Positions 15,904-24,633 of a DNA stretch of 64,000 nt are shown piece by piece; position 1 is the stretch's first letter; each line of letters begins with the position of its first letter. The stretch is from Ureibacillus aquaedulcis. GTDB lineage: Bacteria; Bacillota; Bacilli; Bacillales_A; Planococcaceae. The DNA lies in contig NZ_JAUHTQ010000001.1 of assembly GCF_030418165.1 (NCBI RefSeq), positions 434,001 through 498,000 of the forward strand, read 5' to 3'. The position numbers were made by a program, and so were the translations under genes. The notes under the pieces are model-generated. The model did not search any database and had not been told where the DNA came from. It worked only from the letters and a program-made list of their open reading frames with translations.

Positions 15904-16485
15904 TTGCAGGATAAAAAAGGTCGAGTTCCCTCAGAAGCTGTTGCACAAGCAACAAAAGAAGCGTTAAAACGGCGCGGAGTGACAATTGAAGATATCGCCG
16001 AGATTGTCTATAGATTGCAATTGCCCTACAATACTAACTTGTTGATGGAAGATTGTATTGATTCAGTTGAACGTGTTCTGCGAAAACGAGAGGTCCAACA
16101 TTCTGTACTCGTAGGGATAGAGCTAGATGAACTCGCCGAAAAGAAAAAGCTTTCAGAGCCGCTGCAATCCATTATCGAATCCGATGAAGGGTTATTTGGG
16201 GTTGATGAGACACTTGCACTTGGCGCGGTCATGACATATGGAAGCATTGCATTAACCACTTTTGGTTATTTAGATAAGAGTAAAATAGGGATTATCAAAG
16301 AACTTGATACAAAAATAGACAGAAGTGTGCATACATTTCTGGATGATCTAGTTGCCAGTATCGCAGCCAGTGCAGCTTCAAGAATCGCTCACCGCTTTCG
16401 TGATTTGGAAGAGGATGGGGTTGCAATGGCAGATACACCAGCACTGGTACTTGAATCATCCTCACATGCTGGTTCGGATTTTTAA
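15904..16485 (+). CDS. pgpA: Phosphatidylglycerophosphatase A family protein (YutG-like)
   Basis: About 193 aa. Matches the PgpA/YutG family of Firmicutes, predicted to remove phosphate from phosphatidylglycerophosphate at the membrane. Visible family text includes GVTIEDIAEIVYRLQ at the N-terminus and DETLALGAVMTYGSIALTTFGYLDK with the central hydrophobic run. AAAAGAGG at 15887-15894 is directly followed by one TTG and is 9 bases from the next TTG at 15904; I choose the latter. Bacillus members lack some loops of the E. coli enzyme, so the activity is inferred. Confidence 0.75.
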   Translation: MQDKKGRVPSEAVAQATKEALKRRGVTIEDIAEIVYRLQLPYNTNLLMEDCIDSVERVLRKREVQHSVLVGIELDELAEKKKLSEPLQSIIESDEGLFGVDETLALGAVMTYGSIALTTFGYLDKSKIGIIKELDTKIDRSVHTFLDDLVASIAASAASRIAHRFRDLEEDGVAMADTPALVLESSSHAGSDF

Positions 16486-16552
16486 TCTGGCTAGATAAGT
16501 CGTAAAATAATATAAAGATGAAGTAAACTTTTTAGCAAAAGAGGCAAATACG

Positions 16553-16633
16553 ATGAAACCAAATGATATAAAAACTTTAATCACAAGCGGAACGGTGATA
16601 TTAGCCGTTCTGTTGTATTTATTATTTAGATAA
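16553..16633 (+). CDS. 26-residue single-helix membrane protein
   Basis: ATG start with GAGG 8 bases upstream, ending in TAA. The product begins with polar MKPNDIKTLI and then forms one hydrophobic helix (VILAVLLYLLF) ending in Arg. A strong terminator follows 49 bases later, so there is a transcript to carry it. It is not recognised. The hydrophobic pattern and Shine-Dalgarno make it a plausible small membrane protein, but chance cannot be ruled out. Confidence 0.5.
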   Translation: MKPNDIKTLITSGTVILAVLLYLLFR

Positions 16634-16681
16634 AATTATTGAAGAAACCAGAAGCAGCTCAAATTTTTGTGAAAAAATAAT

Positions 16682-16716
16682 AGACCCTTTCCAAATTGAA
16701 AAGGGTCTCGTTTTGT
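16682..16716 (+). terminator. Terminator upstream of the 16763 minus-strand gene
   Basis: AGACCCTTT pairs with AAAGGGTCT and is followed by CGTTTTG. It ends the transcript of pgpA and the 26-residue ORF. Confidence 0.8.
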
Positions 16717-16762
16717 ATTTGAATCCAAAAATTCCTAGAAAACAACTACTACCTAAAAATGA

Positions 16763-16924
16763 CTAATAATCCATTTGTCCAAAGTCTTCCTGCGGCAATC
16801 CTTCTTCATCTTCTTTTAAGAATAAAAAAGATTCGTCCTTTAATTGATGTAATCTTTCTTCATTTAATCCAATAGACAAAGGTCCTGAAAAAATTTTCTC
16901 CCACCAAGTATCAGTCGAAATCAT
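16763..16924 (-). CDS. 53-residue acidic protein, unrecognised
   Basis: Minus-strand ATG preceded by GGGGG at 9 bases. The product starts MISTDTWWEKIFSGPL, has a short helical centre (NEERLHQLKDESFLFL) and ends in an acidic tail rich in Asp, Glu and Gln. It is soluble and without known motif. Codon use looks normal and the Shine-Dalgarno is strong, so I treat it as real. It is isolated between a terminator and the aldehyde dehydrogenase promoter region. Confidence 0.65.
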   Translation of the reverse strand: MISTDTWWEKIFSGPLSIGLNEERLHQLKDESFLFLKEDEEGLPQEDFGQMDY

Positions 16925-17083
16925 AATAAATTGCCCCCTTCAGATTTGTCTCTTTCCTTATAAATACCATCTGTACAATAAAATTAAACATTTAAGAAGG
17001 AATTAGACGATAAATTGTAGTAAATTGTACATAGTTATTATGAACAAATAAATTCTAATTATGTATTAAGGGTAGGGATGTAG

Positions 17084-18475
17084 ATGGCAAGTTTTACAGC
17101 ACAAGACGTTGAAAACATGATAGAAGAGCAAAAAAAGTTTTATTTAACAGGACATACAAAAAATATAGAATTTCGGAAAAAACAATTACTGAAATTAAAA
17201 AGTAAGATCAAGAAATATGAAAAAGATATTTTAAAGGCTTTAAATTTGGATTTAGGAAAAAGTGAGTTTGAAGCCTACTCCAATGAAATTGGCATTGTCC
17301 TTGATAGCATAAACAATTTTATAAAAAATATCGATGAATGGTCAAAACCGGTACACGTTAAAACACCGATACATTTCCAGCCTGCCAAGAGCTTTATGGT
17401 TAGGGAACCGTACGGGGTTGCCTTAATAATTGGTCCTTTCAATTATCCTTTCCAGCTTGTAATGGAGCCTTTGATTGGCGCTATTATAGGTGGAAATACT
17501 GCCATTGTTAAGCCATCTGAAACTACTCCACACACAACCGAAATTACGAAGAAGATTATTGAAGAAACATTTGATACTTCCTATATCCGGGTGGTCGAGG
17601 GAGAGAAGGAAGAAGTGACGCATCTGATTCACGCTGCATTTGATTATATTTTCTTTACCGGCAGTGTAGCGGTGGGGAAAGTTGTTATGCGTGCGGCTGC
17701 TGAAAGGTTAACCCCGATTACTTTAGAACTTGGCGGCAAAAGTCCGACGATTGTCGATCAAACGGCGAATCTGGAAGTTGCTGCAAAACGAATCATCTGG
17801 GGAAAATTCAACAATACCGGGCAAACTTGTGTAGCACCGGATTACCTGCTGGTGCATTCCTCGATTTATGATCGATTCGTTAAAGAATTGCAGGACACTA
17901 TTGTGCAATTTTATGGCGAAGATGCACAAAGCAGCGGGGACTACGGACGAATTGTGAACAGCCGTCATTTTTCCCGGCTTCAAAAATTACTTTCGGCTGA
18001 AAAAGATAAGGTCACATACGGCGGCAACATAGACGAGGAAAATCTTTATATCGAACCGACGATTCTGGAAAATATAGATTGGTCCAGCCCGATAATGGAA
18101 GATGAAATCTTTGGACCGATCCTACCTATTATGAAATACGACAACCTAAAATACACAATCCATCAGATTCAAAAGTTGCCCAAGCCCCTGGCTGCCTATT
18201 TCTTCTCGGAACATGAAAAGGCCATTGATTATTTCCTTGAGGAATTGCCATTTGGTGGCGGCTGCATTAATGATACGGTAACTCATGTGGCAAATCCTTA
18301 TTTGCCATTTGGAGGAGTTGGGCCTTCGGGTGTAAATGCCTATCATGGCAAGGCAAGCTTTGAAAACTTTACACATCCAAAATCCATTATGAAGCGTTCC
18401 TCAAAATTGGCGAACAATTTATTGTTCCCGCCATATAAACACAAATTAAAACTGGTAAGAGCAATGCTTAAATAA
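17084..18475 (+). CDS. Aldehyde dehydrogenase, class 3 type (YwdH-like)
   Basis: Oxidises aldehydes to acids with NAD(P). 463 aa, which suits the shorter class 3 type of fatty or aromatic aldehyde enzymes. Motifs: GPFNYPFQL, the general base in LELGGKSP, the nucleophile in GQTCVAPDY, EIFGPILPI and the C-terminal PFGGVGPSG. There is no signal peptide; the C-terminus is basic. A Shine-Dalgarno GTAGGGATG precedes the ATG. B. subtilis YwdH (AldH) is the closest match I can recall; precise substrate is unknown. Confidence 0.9.
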   Translation: MASFTAQDVENMIEEQKKFYLTGHTKNIEFRKKQLLKLKSKIKKYEKDILKALNLDLGKSEFEAYSNEIGIVLDSINNFIKNIDEWSKPVHVKTPIHFQPAKSFMVREPYGVALIIGPFNYPFQLVMEPLIGAIIGGNTAIVKPSETTPHTTEITKKIIEETFDTSYIRVVEGEKEEVTHLIHAAFDYIFFTGSVAVGKVVMRAAAERLTPITLELGGKSPTIVDQTANLEVAAKRIIWGKFNNTGQTCVAPDYLLVHSSIYDRFVKELQDTIVQFYGEDAQSSGDYGRIVNSRHFSRLQKLLSAEKDKVTYGGNIDEENLYIEPTILENIDWSSPIMEDEIFGPILPIMKYDNLKYTIHQIQKLPKPLAAYFFSEHEKAIDYFLEELPFGGGCINDTVTHVANPYLPFGGVGPSGVNAYHGKASFENFTHPKSIMKRSSKLANNLLFPPYKHKLKLVRAMLK

Positions 18476-18489
18476 AAAATCATCTAAAA

Positions 18490-18514
18490 AGCAGCGATTT
18501 TCGCTATTTTTTGG
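18490..18514 (+). terminator. Weak terminator after the aldehyde dehydrogenase
   Basis: AGCGA pairs with TCGCT over a three-base loop, followed by ATTTTTT. The stem is short. Confidence 0.4.
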
Positions 18515-18718
18515 CGGAGATCGTGTTTTTTAGAAACTTCCTTATTATTGGAATGCAATAGAAGTGGTATAATATTGTATACAATACTATCAGAAAATGA
18601 GCGGTTCTATTTATAGGAAAGATTTTTTGGAATACATATTTATAAGGTTGTCGATTTTTGGTGAATTTTGATATCATTAAATTTATTTAGAAGTTACGGA
18701 AATTTAGGGGGCTTTTTA

Positions 18719-19777
18719 GTGAATAATGTATTTGATGAAAAACGTACAATTGATTTATTGCGTCAATTAGTAAATATTCCTAGTCCATCAGGCTATACCA
18801 AAACAATTATGAATTTTATAGGGAATCATTTACATAATCTAGGTATTGACTATAGACAGACAAATAAAGGTGCGATTATTGCTACAATTGAAGGCGAGAA
18901 TACTAGTATCCACCGTCTCTTAACTGCACATACCGATACATTGGGCGCGATGGTGAAGGAAGTAAAGTCAAACGGACGACTAAAGCTAGCAATGATTGGC
19001 GGATTTAAATGGAATGCAGTTGAGGGGGAGTATTGTACAATCCATACTGCACAAGGCAAAAAAATCCGTGGTACAATCCTGCTCCATGAAACAACAGTCC
19101 ATGTCTATCAGAATCCGGATGCAATCAAAAGAGATGAAAATCATATCGAAGTTCGCATTGATGAAAAATGCTTAAACGCTGAAGATGTTCGCTCGATCGG
19201 TATAGAAGTAGGAGATTTTGTATCTTTTGACCCCCGTTTTGAACATACAGATTCCGGGTTTATCAAATCCAGACATTTAGATGATAAAGCTAGTACTGCT
19301 TTAATCTTGCAATTAGTCCATTCCATTAAAGAAAATGACATCAAATTGCCTTACACAACACATTTTTATATTTCTAACAATGAAGAGATCGGCTACGGAG
19401 GGAATTCCAATATTCCGGAACAAGTAGTGGAATATATTGCGGTAGATATGGGTGCAATCGGTGATGGCCAAAGCTCCGATGAGTTTACTGTATCAATATG
19501 CGCCAAGGATTCAAGCGGCCCATATCATTATGAATTAACAAGACATTTAGTTGAGTTGGCAAAAACAAAAGCTATCGATTACAAACTGGATATCTATCCA
19601 AATTATGGCTCGGATGCTTCTGCTGCAATCCGCGCGGGATTTGATGTGAAACATGCATTATTTGGACCAGGTATTGAGGCTTCACATGCCTATGAGCGTA
19701 CTCATGTGGATTCGTTAAGAGCGACAGCACAATTGTTATACGCTTACGTAATTTCACGAATGGATTCGGAGGATTAA
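18719..19777 (+). CDS. M42 family metallo-aminopeptidase
   Basis: Dinuclear-metal aminopeptidase of the FrvX/glutamyl-aminopeptidase group. From the GTG at 18719 the product is 352 aa. Metal and catalytic motifs: AHTDTLGAMV, SRHLDDKAS, NNEEIGYGGN and AVDMGAIGDG; the last metal ligand is in EASHAYERTHVDSL. I prefer the GTG because AGGGGG is 7 bases upstream; an in-frame ATA/ATG-type start 17 codons earlier lacks a ribosome site. One base separates it from murE, so they may be coupled. Confidence 0.87.
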   Translation: MNNVFDEKRTIDLLRQLVNIPSPSGYTKTIMNFIGNHLHNLGIDYRQTNKGAIIATIEGENTSIHRLLTAHTDTLGAMVKEVKSNGRLKLAMIGGFKWNAVEGEYCTIHTAQGKKIRGTILLHETTVHVYQNPDAIKRDENHIEVRIDEKCLNAEDVRSIGIEVGDFVSFDPRFEHTDSGFIKSRHLDDKASTALILQLVHSIKENDIKLPYTTHFYISNNEEIGYGGNSNIPEQVVEYIAVDMGAIGDGQSSDEFTVSICAKDSSGPYHYELTRHLVELAKTKAIDYKLDIYPNYGSDASAAIRAGFDVKHALFGPGIEASHAYERTHVDSLRATAQLLYAYVISRMDSED

Positions 19778-19778
19778 T

Positions 19779-21248
19779 ATGTATACAGAGGAATTATTAA
19801 GTATCATCCCATTGAAGAAAATTACTGGGCAGCTACCAAATACAATAAAAGATATTTCAATCGATTCAAGAAGTGTCCAACCGAAAAGTTTATTTGTGTG
19901 TATCAAGGGTGAAACAGTTGACGGTCATAACTTTGCACAGAAAGCAGTTGATGCAGGGGCGACGGTTGTTGTAACTGAACGTGAGCTTTCATTGGAAGGT
20001 GAAGTTGCACAAGTAATTGTAAAAAATACAGAACGTGCCTTAGGGCTACTAGCCTCCAAATTTTTCGAGTATCCTTCCAATGATTTGATGATGATCGGTG
20101 TAACAGGCACTAATGGAAAGACTAGTGTTTCAGGAATAATCCACCATATCCTGGTAGGACTTGGGGAAAGGTCGGCCCTTTCCGGAACGATTGGCTTTGA
20201 ATTAAACGGCGTGCTTTATGAAACAGCTAATACGACAAATGATGTATTAAGTACACAGCAAATGATTTTCCGTGCGAAAATGGAAGGCTGTAGTGCGATG
20301 GTCATGGAGGTGTCCTCCCACGGTTTAGCGTTGGGAAGATTAGCAGGTGTCGATTATGACGTGGCAGTATTTACAAATCTGACGCATGATCATCTAGATT
20401 TCCATGGAACGATGGAAGAGTACGGAAATGCTAAAGGATTATTGTTTTCCCAAATGGGGCAGGACTTTACGAAAAACAAGTATGTTGTATTGAATGCAGA
20501 TGATGCTTGGTCCGAAAAATACGAAAAAATGACATCATACCCAGTATGGACATATGGTTTGAAAAATCACGCGATTTTCAGGGCGGAAAATTGTAATTAT
20601 GAAGACGGTCTAACAACATTCGATATGCTTACACCTGAAGGGAAATTCCCGGTAACCATGCATCTGCTGGGCGAATTCAATGTCTATAATGTGTTGGCGG
20701 CTACTGCAGTCTTTTACGCTAGAGGATACTCAATTGAAGAAATCATTGAACAAATTGAGGATTTAGCACCAGTACGCGGACGGATGGAACGTGTTAATAC
20801 GGATTTACCTTTACAAATTTTCATTGATTATGCCCATACACCAGATGCCATCGAAAAAGCAATCACTGCGGCTTTGCCTTATAAAAAGGAAGAAAATAAA
20901 TTAATTTTCTTATTTGGAACTGGCGGAAACCGGGATAAATCTAAACGCCCTGCAATGGCTAAGGAGGCATCTCGAGCTGACTACGTGGTACTCACAACCG
21001 ATGACCCGCGCTATGAAGAGTATGATAGTATTACAAGCGATCTAGCTAAAGGAATGACTCACGAAAACTATGCTTGTATTGGAGACCGTGCAGAAGCAGT
21101 ACGTCATGCCATATCCATAGCAGAGCCGGGAGATATCATTATCTTTGCCGGGAAAGGCCATGAAGATTACCAAATCATCGAAAATACAAAGTATCCTCAT
21201 AGTGATGCTGAAATTGCAATCGAAGCAGGACGATTAAAATTCGTTTAA
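19779..21248 (+). CDS. murE: UDP-MurNAc-tripeptide synthetase MurE
   Basis: Adds the third amino acid to UDP-MurNAc-L-Ala-D-Glu in peptidoglycan synthesis. 489 aa with the ATP loop GVTGTNGKTS near residue 107, the carbamylated-lysine region, and the C-terminal domain ending AGKGHEDYQ. The residue 408-411 specificity motif reads DDPR rather than the DNPR typical of meso-diaminopimelate enzymes, so the added residue could be L-lysine. GGAGG precedes the ATG. It is not next to other mur genes; in Bacillus murE normally lies in the mra cluster, so this could be a second or relocated copy. Confidence 0.92.
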   Translation: MYTEELLSIIPLKKITGQLPNTIKDISIDSRSVQPKSLFVCIKGETVDGHNFAQKAVDAGATVVVTERELSLEGEVAQVIVKNTERALGLLASKFFEYPSNDLMMIGVTGTNGKTSVSGIIHHILVGLGERSALSGTIGFELNGVLYETANTTNDVLSTQQMIFRAKMEGCSAMVMEVSSHGLALGRLAGVDYDVAVFTNLTHDHLDFHGTMEEYGNAKGLLFSQMGQDFTKNKYVVLNADDAWSEKYEKMTSYPVWTYGLKNHAIFRAENCNYEDGLTTFDMLTPEGKFPVTMHLLGEFNVYNVLAATAVFYARGYSIEEIIEQIEDLAPVRGRMERVNTDLPLQIFIDYAHTPDAIEKAITAALPYKKEENKLIFLFGTGGNRDKSKRPAMAKEASRADYVVLTTDDPRYEEYDSITSDLAKGMTHENYACIGDRAEAVRHAISIAEPGDIIIFAGKGHEDYQIIENTKYPHSDAEIAIEAGRLKFV

Positions 21249-21284
21249 TGAGACAAAAATAGCATAAAAACTAATTTGCCTTTA

Positions 21285-21330
21285 GGCTGTTTGGTAAGCG
21301 ATCGTTTACCAAACAGCCATTAAATTTTAT
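21285..21330 (+). terminator. Terminator after murE
   Basis: A 13-bp stem (GGCTGTTTGGTAA with TTACCAAACAGCC) followed by ATTAAATTTT. The remaining leader to prfC (to 21544) shows nothing I can name. Confidence 0.8.
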
Positions 21331-21544
21331 TTGGTAATGTACGATTAATTGGATACTTCCATGAATTTATCCTTAATATAAATCGTACATAAAAGGAAAA
21401 ATGATTGTACTACGAACGAATAATCTTTTATTATACTGATATGTACTTAGAATGAAATCGGTATACGGAAAAACCAAATTGTCGTCCTTTTGGCGGTAAA
21501 TATATTTTTCCTGATAGCTTTGATATAGAAAAAGGAGAAAAAGA

Positions 21545-23122
21545 ATGACTTCAAAATTAGAACAAGACATTTTATCGCGTCGTACCTTTGCCATTATCTC
21601 TCACCCGGATGCTGGTAAAACGACAATTACAGAGAAATTATTATTATTCGGTGGTGCCATCCGTGACGCTGGTACAGTAAAAGGAAAGAAGACAGGAAAA
21701 TTTGCTACATCTGACTGGATGGAAATCGAAAAACAACGTGGGATTTCTGTTACCTCATCAGTAATGCAATTTGACTATCTCGGAAACCGGGTGAATATCC
21801 TGGATACACCGGGTCACCAAGATTTCTCGGAAGATACGTATCGAACTTTAATGGCAGTAGATAGTGCAGTAATGGTAGTAGACGCTGCCAAAGGGATAGA
21901 GGCGCAAACATTAAAACTATTTAAAGTTTGTCGCCTGCGAGGTATACCAATCTTTACATTCATCAACAAACTCGACCGCCAAGGAAAAGAACCTCTCGAA
22001 TTAATCGAGGAGCTTGAAGAAGTATTAGGAATCAATGCCTATCCGATGAACTGGCCGATCGGGATGGGGAAAGAATTTTTAGGGATTTACGATCGCTACA
22101 ATAAACGAATTGAACAATTCCGGACAGATGAATCAGAGCGCTTCTTGCCGATCGATGAAGACGGGGAGCTAGCTGTCGAACATCCAATGAAAGTGACTTC
22201 TTATTATACTCAAGCAATGGATGATATCATGCTGCTGAACGAAGCAGGGAATGATTTTTCTGAAGAAAAAATCAGACGTGGTGAGTTAACTCCTGTATTC
22301 TTTGGATCAGCATTAACAAACTTTGGTGTGCAAACATTCCTTGAAACATATCTACAATTCGCTCCTGCACCACAGCCTCGTTTAACGGAGGATGAGCAGT
22401 TTATCGATCCGGTTGAACATAATGAACTTTCGGGGTTTATATTTAAAATCCAGGCAAATATGAACCCGGCGCACCGTGACAGAATTGCATTTGTGCGAAT
22501 TGTTTCAGGGAAGTTTGAGCGTGGCATGAACGTTACACTTTCACGTACGAATAAATCATTTAAGGTAACGCAATCTACACAGTTCCTGGCAGATGATCGG
22601 GAAACAGTGGATGAGGCAGTTGCAGGTGATATTATCGGACTTTATGATACAGGAACATACCAAATTGGGGATACGATTGTAGGCGGCAAGAAACCATTCC
22701 AATTCGAGAAACTGCCTCAGTTCACACCAGAGCTTTTTATGCGTGTAACTGCTAAAAATGTGATGAAGTCAAAGCAATTCCATAAAGGGATTCTGCAATT
22801 AGTGCAAGAAGGGGCAATCCAATATTATAAAACCCTTCATACGGAAGAAGTAATTCTTGGTGCTGTTGGACAATTACAATTTGAAGTGTTCGAGCATCGT
22901 ATGAAAAATGAATATAATGTGGAAGTACAAATGCAGCCGATTGGTTCAAAAATCGCCCGCTGGATTGAAAATGAGGAAGATGTAAAAGAATCAATGCATT
23001 CTACTCGTTCAATGCTTGTAAAAGACCGCTTCGATAACTTGGTATTCCTGTTTGAAAATGAATTTGCAATGCGTTGGTTCTCGGAGAAAAATGAAGACAT
23101 TAAACTATACAGCTTATTGTAG
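21545..23122 (+). CDS. prfC: Peptide chain release factor 3
   Basis: Translational GTPase that recycles RF1 and RF2 from the ribosome after peptide release. 525 aa, standard size. GTPase motifs: SHPDAGKTT (G1), the switch I region around [17 protein letters not shown] (G3) and FINKLDR (G4). Domains II and III follow, with the RF3-type C-terminus [18 protein letters not shown]. Shine-Dalgarno AAAAGGAG lies before the ATG. EF-G and LepA are excluded by the SSVMQF and RF3-specific [11 protein letters not shown] segments. Confidence 0.95.
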   Translation: MTSKLEQDILSRRTFAIISHPDAGKTTITEKLLLFGGAIRDAGTVKGKKTGKFATSDWMEIEKQRGISVTSSVMQFDYLGNRVNILDTPGHQDFSEDTYRTLMAVDSAVMVVDAAKGIEAQTLKLFKVCRLRGIPIFTFINKLDRQGKEPLELIEELEEVLGINAYPMNWPIGMGKEFLGIYDRYNKRIEQFRTDESERFLPIDEDGELAVEHPMKVTSYYTQAMDDIMLLNEAGNDFSEEKIRRGELTPVFFGSALTNFGVQTFLETYLQFAPAPQPRLTEDEQFIDPVEHNELSGFIFKIQANMNPAHRDRIAFVRIVSGKFERGMNVTLSRTNKSFKVTQSTQFLADDRETVDEAVAGDIIGLYDTGTYQIGDTIVGGKKPFQFEKLPQFTPELFMRVTAKNVMKSKQFHKGILQLVQEGAIQYYKTLHTEEVILGAVGQLQFEVFEHRMKNEYNVEVQMQPIGSKIARWIENEEDVKESMHSTRSMLVKDRFDNLVFLFENEFAMRWFSEKNEDIKLYSLL

Positions 23123-23198
23123 GAAATTGAAGAACGTCATGTTATATGGCGTTCTGTTTGCTGTTCATAATCCGCTGTATACAAATTAAATAATTTTA

Positions 23199-23226
23199 TT
23201 GCAATTACTACCAGCTATGTTATAAT
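23199..23226 (+). promoter_or_regulatory. Sigma-A promoter of the riboswitch transcript
   Basis: TTGCAA and TATAAT are 16 bp apart, with an extended TG before the -10. The expected start is near 23233, about 32 bases before the aptamer. Confidence 0.6.
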
Positions 23227-23264
23227 TAATTTAAATAATAACTGAATAACCATTTGACTATTGT

Positions 23265-23436
23265 CAAAGGGGAGTAGCTTATAAGTATTGAAAAATACTT
23301 ACTTCACAGTCGTCATTACATGGTGGGAACCATCGGGTGTGAAAGCATTAATTGATTTCATCTTATTTACTGAAATCATTCCAATTGCTTAGCAAGACCT
23401 TTGCCTATTTATTTAGGCATGGGTCTTTTCTTTTTG
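23265..23436 (+). ncRNA. yybP-ykoY manganese riboswitch
   Basis: The leader contains the consensus aptamer parts in order: CAAAGGGGAGTAGC, GTCGTCA, ACCATCGGG, and AGCAAGACCTTTGCC. It ends in a terminator-like hairpin at 23395-23436 (AAGACC...GGGTCTTTT). Binding of Mn2+ is known to favour the antiterminated form, so expression of the downstream gene rises with Mn2+. It lies upstream of a TerC-type exporter, the usual partner. Confidence 0.9.
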
Positions 23437-23600
23437 CCCTAAAATGGTTATTCAGTGAAATTTATTTACTTGCAGTAGGAATTAGCAACACCACCAAACT
23501 GCATGAGTAAAACAAGCTTATCCAAAAAGCAAAACAAGGTAAGCTGTTTTTCTCATAAAAAACTTTTATCGTGGAAACATAACTTAAGGAGGAAGATGTA

Positions 23601-24374
23601 GTGGAAATATTTTTAGAGTATGCTTGGGTATTGCTGGTACTGGTTGTATTGGAAGGATTGCTTGCTGCCGATAATGCTGTTGTTATGGCTGTAATGGTTA
23701 AACATTTACCCCAAGACCAACAGAAAAAAGCTTTATTTTATGGATTGTTTGGAGCGTTCGTCTTCCGTTTTGCAGCTCTGTTCTTAATTACAGTTCTAGT
23801 AAACTATTGGCAAATCCAGGCCATTGGTGCAGCATATCTGTTATTCATCTCGATCAAGAACATCTACGACCAGAAATTTAAGAAAGATGATGAAGAAGAA
23901 GATGGTGTTGAAGAACACACTAAAAAAGGAAAAGGCTTCTGGGCAACAGTTGCCAAAGTTGAAATGGCAGACATTGCATTCGCTGTAGACTCTATGTTGG
24001 CTGCGGTTGCCATTGCTGTAACATTACCTGAAGTAGGTGATTTCAGTATTGGTGGCATTAATGCGGGACAATTTGGAGTTATGTTCTTCGGTGGGGTTAT
24101 TGGTCTAATTTTAATGCGTTTCGCAGCTCAGTGGTTCGTAAAGGTTTTACACGACTACCCGGATCTGGAAACTGCTGCCTTTTTAATTGTAGGTTGGGTT
24201 GGTGTGAAATTGGCTGTATTAACACTTTCACATGATAAGATTGCTATCCTGCCGCATGAGTTCCCGCATTCAACAACATGGAAATTAATTTTCTGGATTG
24301 TATTACTTCTTATTGCAGTCGGTGGATGGTTCTTGGGAGTGACAAAAAAGAAAAAGCAAGCAGCACAAGAATAA
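23601..24374 (+). CDS. meeY: TerC family manganese exporter (YkoY/MeeY type)
   Basis: Integral membrane protein that protects against Mn2+ excess, exporting Mn2+ and metallating exported proteins in B. subtilis. 257 aa with about seven hydrophobic helices. The TerC signature is visible as LEGLLAADNAVVMAVM near residue 15 and the conserved acidic EMADIAFAVDSMLAA near residue 125. A long acidic loop (DDEEEDGVEEH) sits between helices. A Shine-Dalgarno AGGAGG precedes the GTG start. Control by the riboswitch supports the metal. Confidence 0.92.
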   Translation: MEIFLEYAWVLLVLVVLEGLLAADNAVVMAVMVKHLPQDQQKKALFYGLFGAFVFRFAALFLITVLVNYWQIQAIGAAYLLFISIKNIYDQKFKKDDEEEDGVEEHTKKGKGFWATVAKVEMADIAFAVDSMLAAVAIAVTLPEVGDFSIGGINAGQFGVMFFGGVIGLILMRFAAQWFVKVLHDYPDLETAAFLIVGWVGVKLAVLTLSHDKIAILPHEFPHSTTWKLIFWIVLLLIAVGGWFLGVTKKKKQAAQE

Positions 24375-24386
24375 CATAGTAAAAGT

Positions 24387-24420
24387 GGGGAACAGTGTAT
24401 ACTGTTCCTCTTTCTTTTTG
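24387..24420 (+). terminator. Terminator of meeY
   Basis: GGAACAGT pairs with ACTGTTCC over a GTAT loop, followed by a T-rich run. Confidence 0.88.
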
Positions 24421-24633
24421 CCCGAATGATTTTGTTGATTTATGCCAAACTACAACAGAAGATTTCTGGTAGGAAAAAGAGTGATGGTAGATGAAACGCA
24501 GAGAATTAATTACCCTTTATAAAATTACTATTAGTTGAAGCGATAAAAATTATTAACAGCTTGAAGGTTCACATTATATTGAAATTCCATTATACTTGTA
24601 GAACTAGAACAATAAGTAAAAGAGGCGAATCAA

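Noticed and set aside
24421-24633. c-di-AMP (ydaO) riboswitch before ktrD
   Set aside because: No ydaO consensus blocks could be seen in the roughly 210-base leader.
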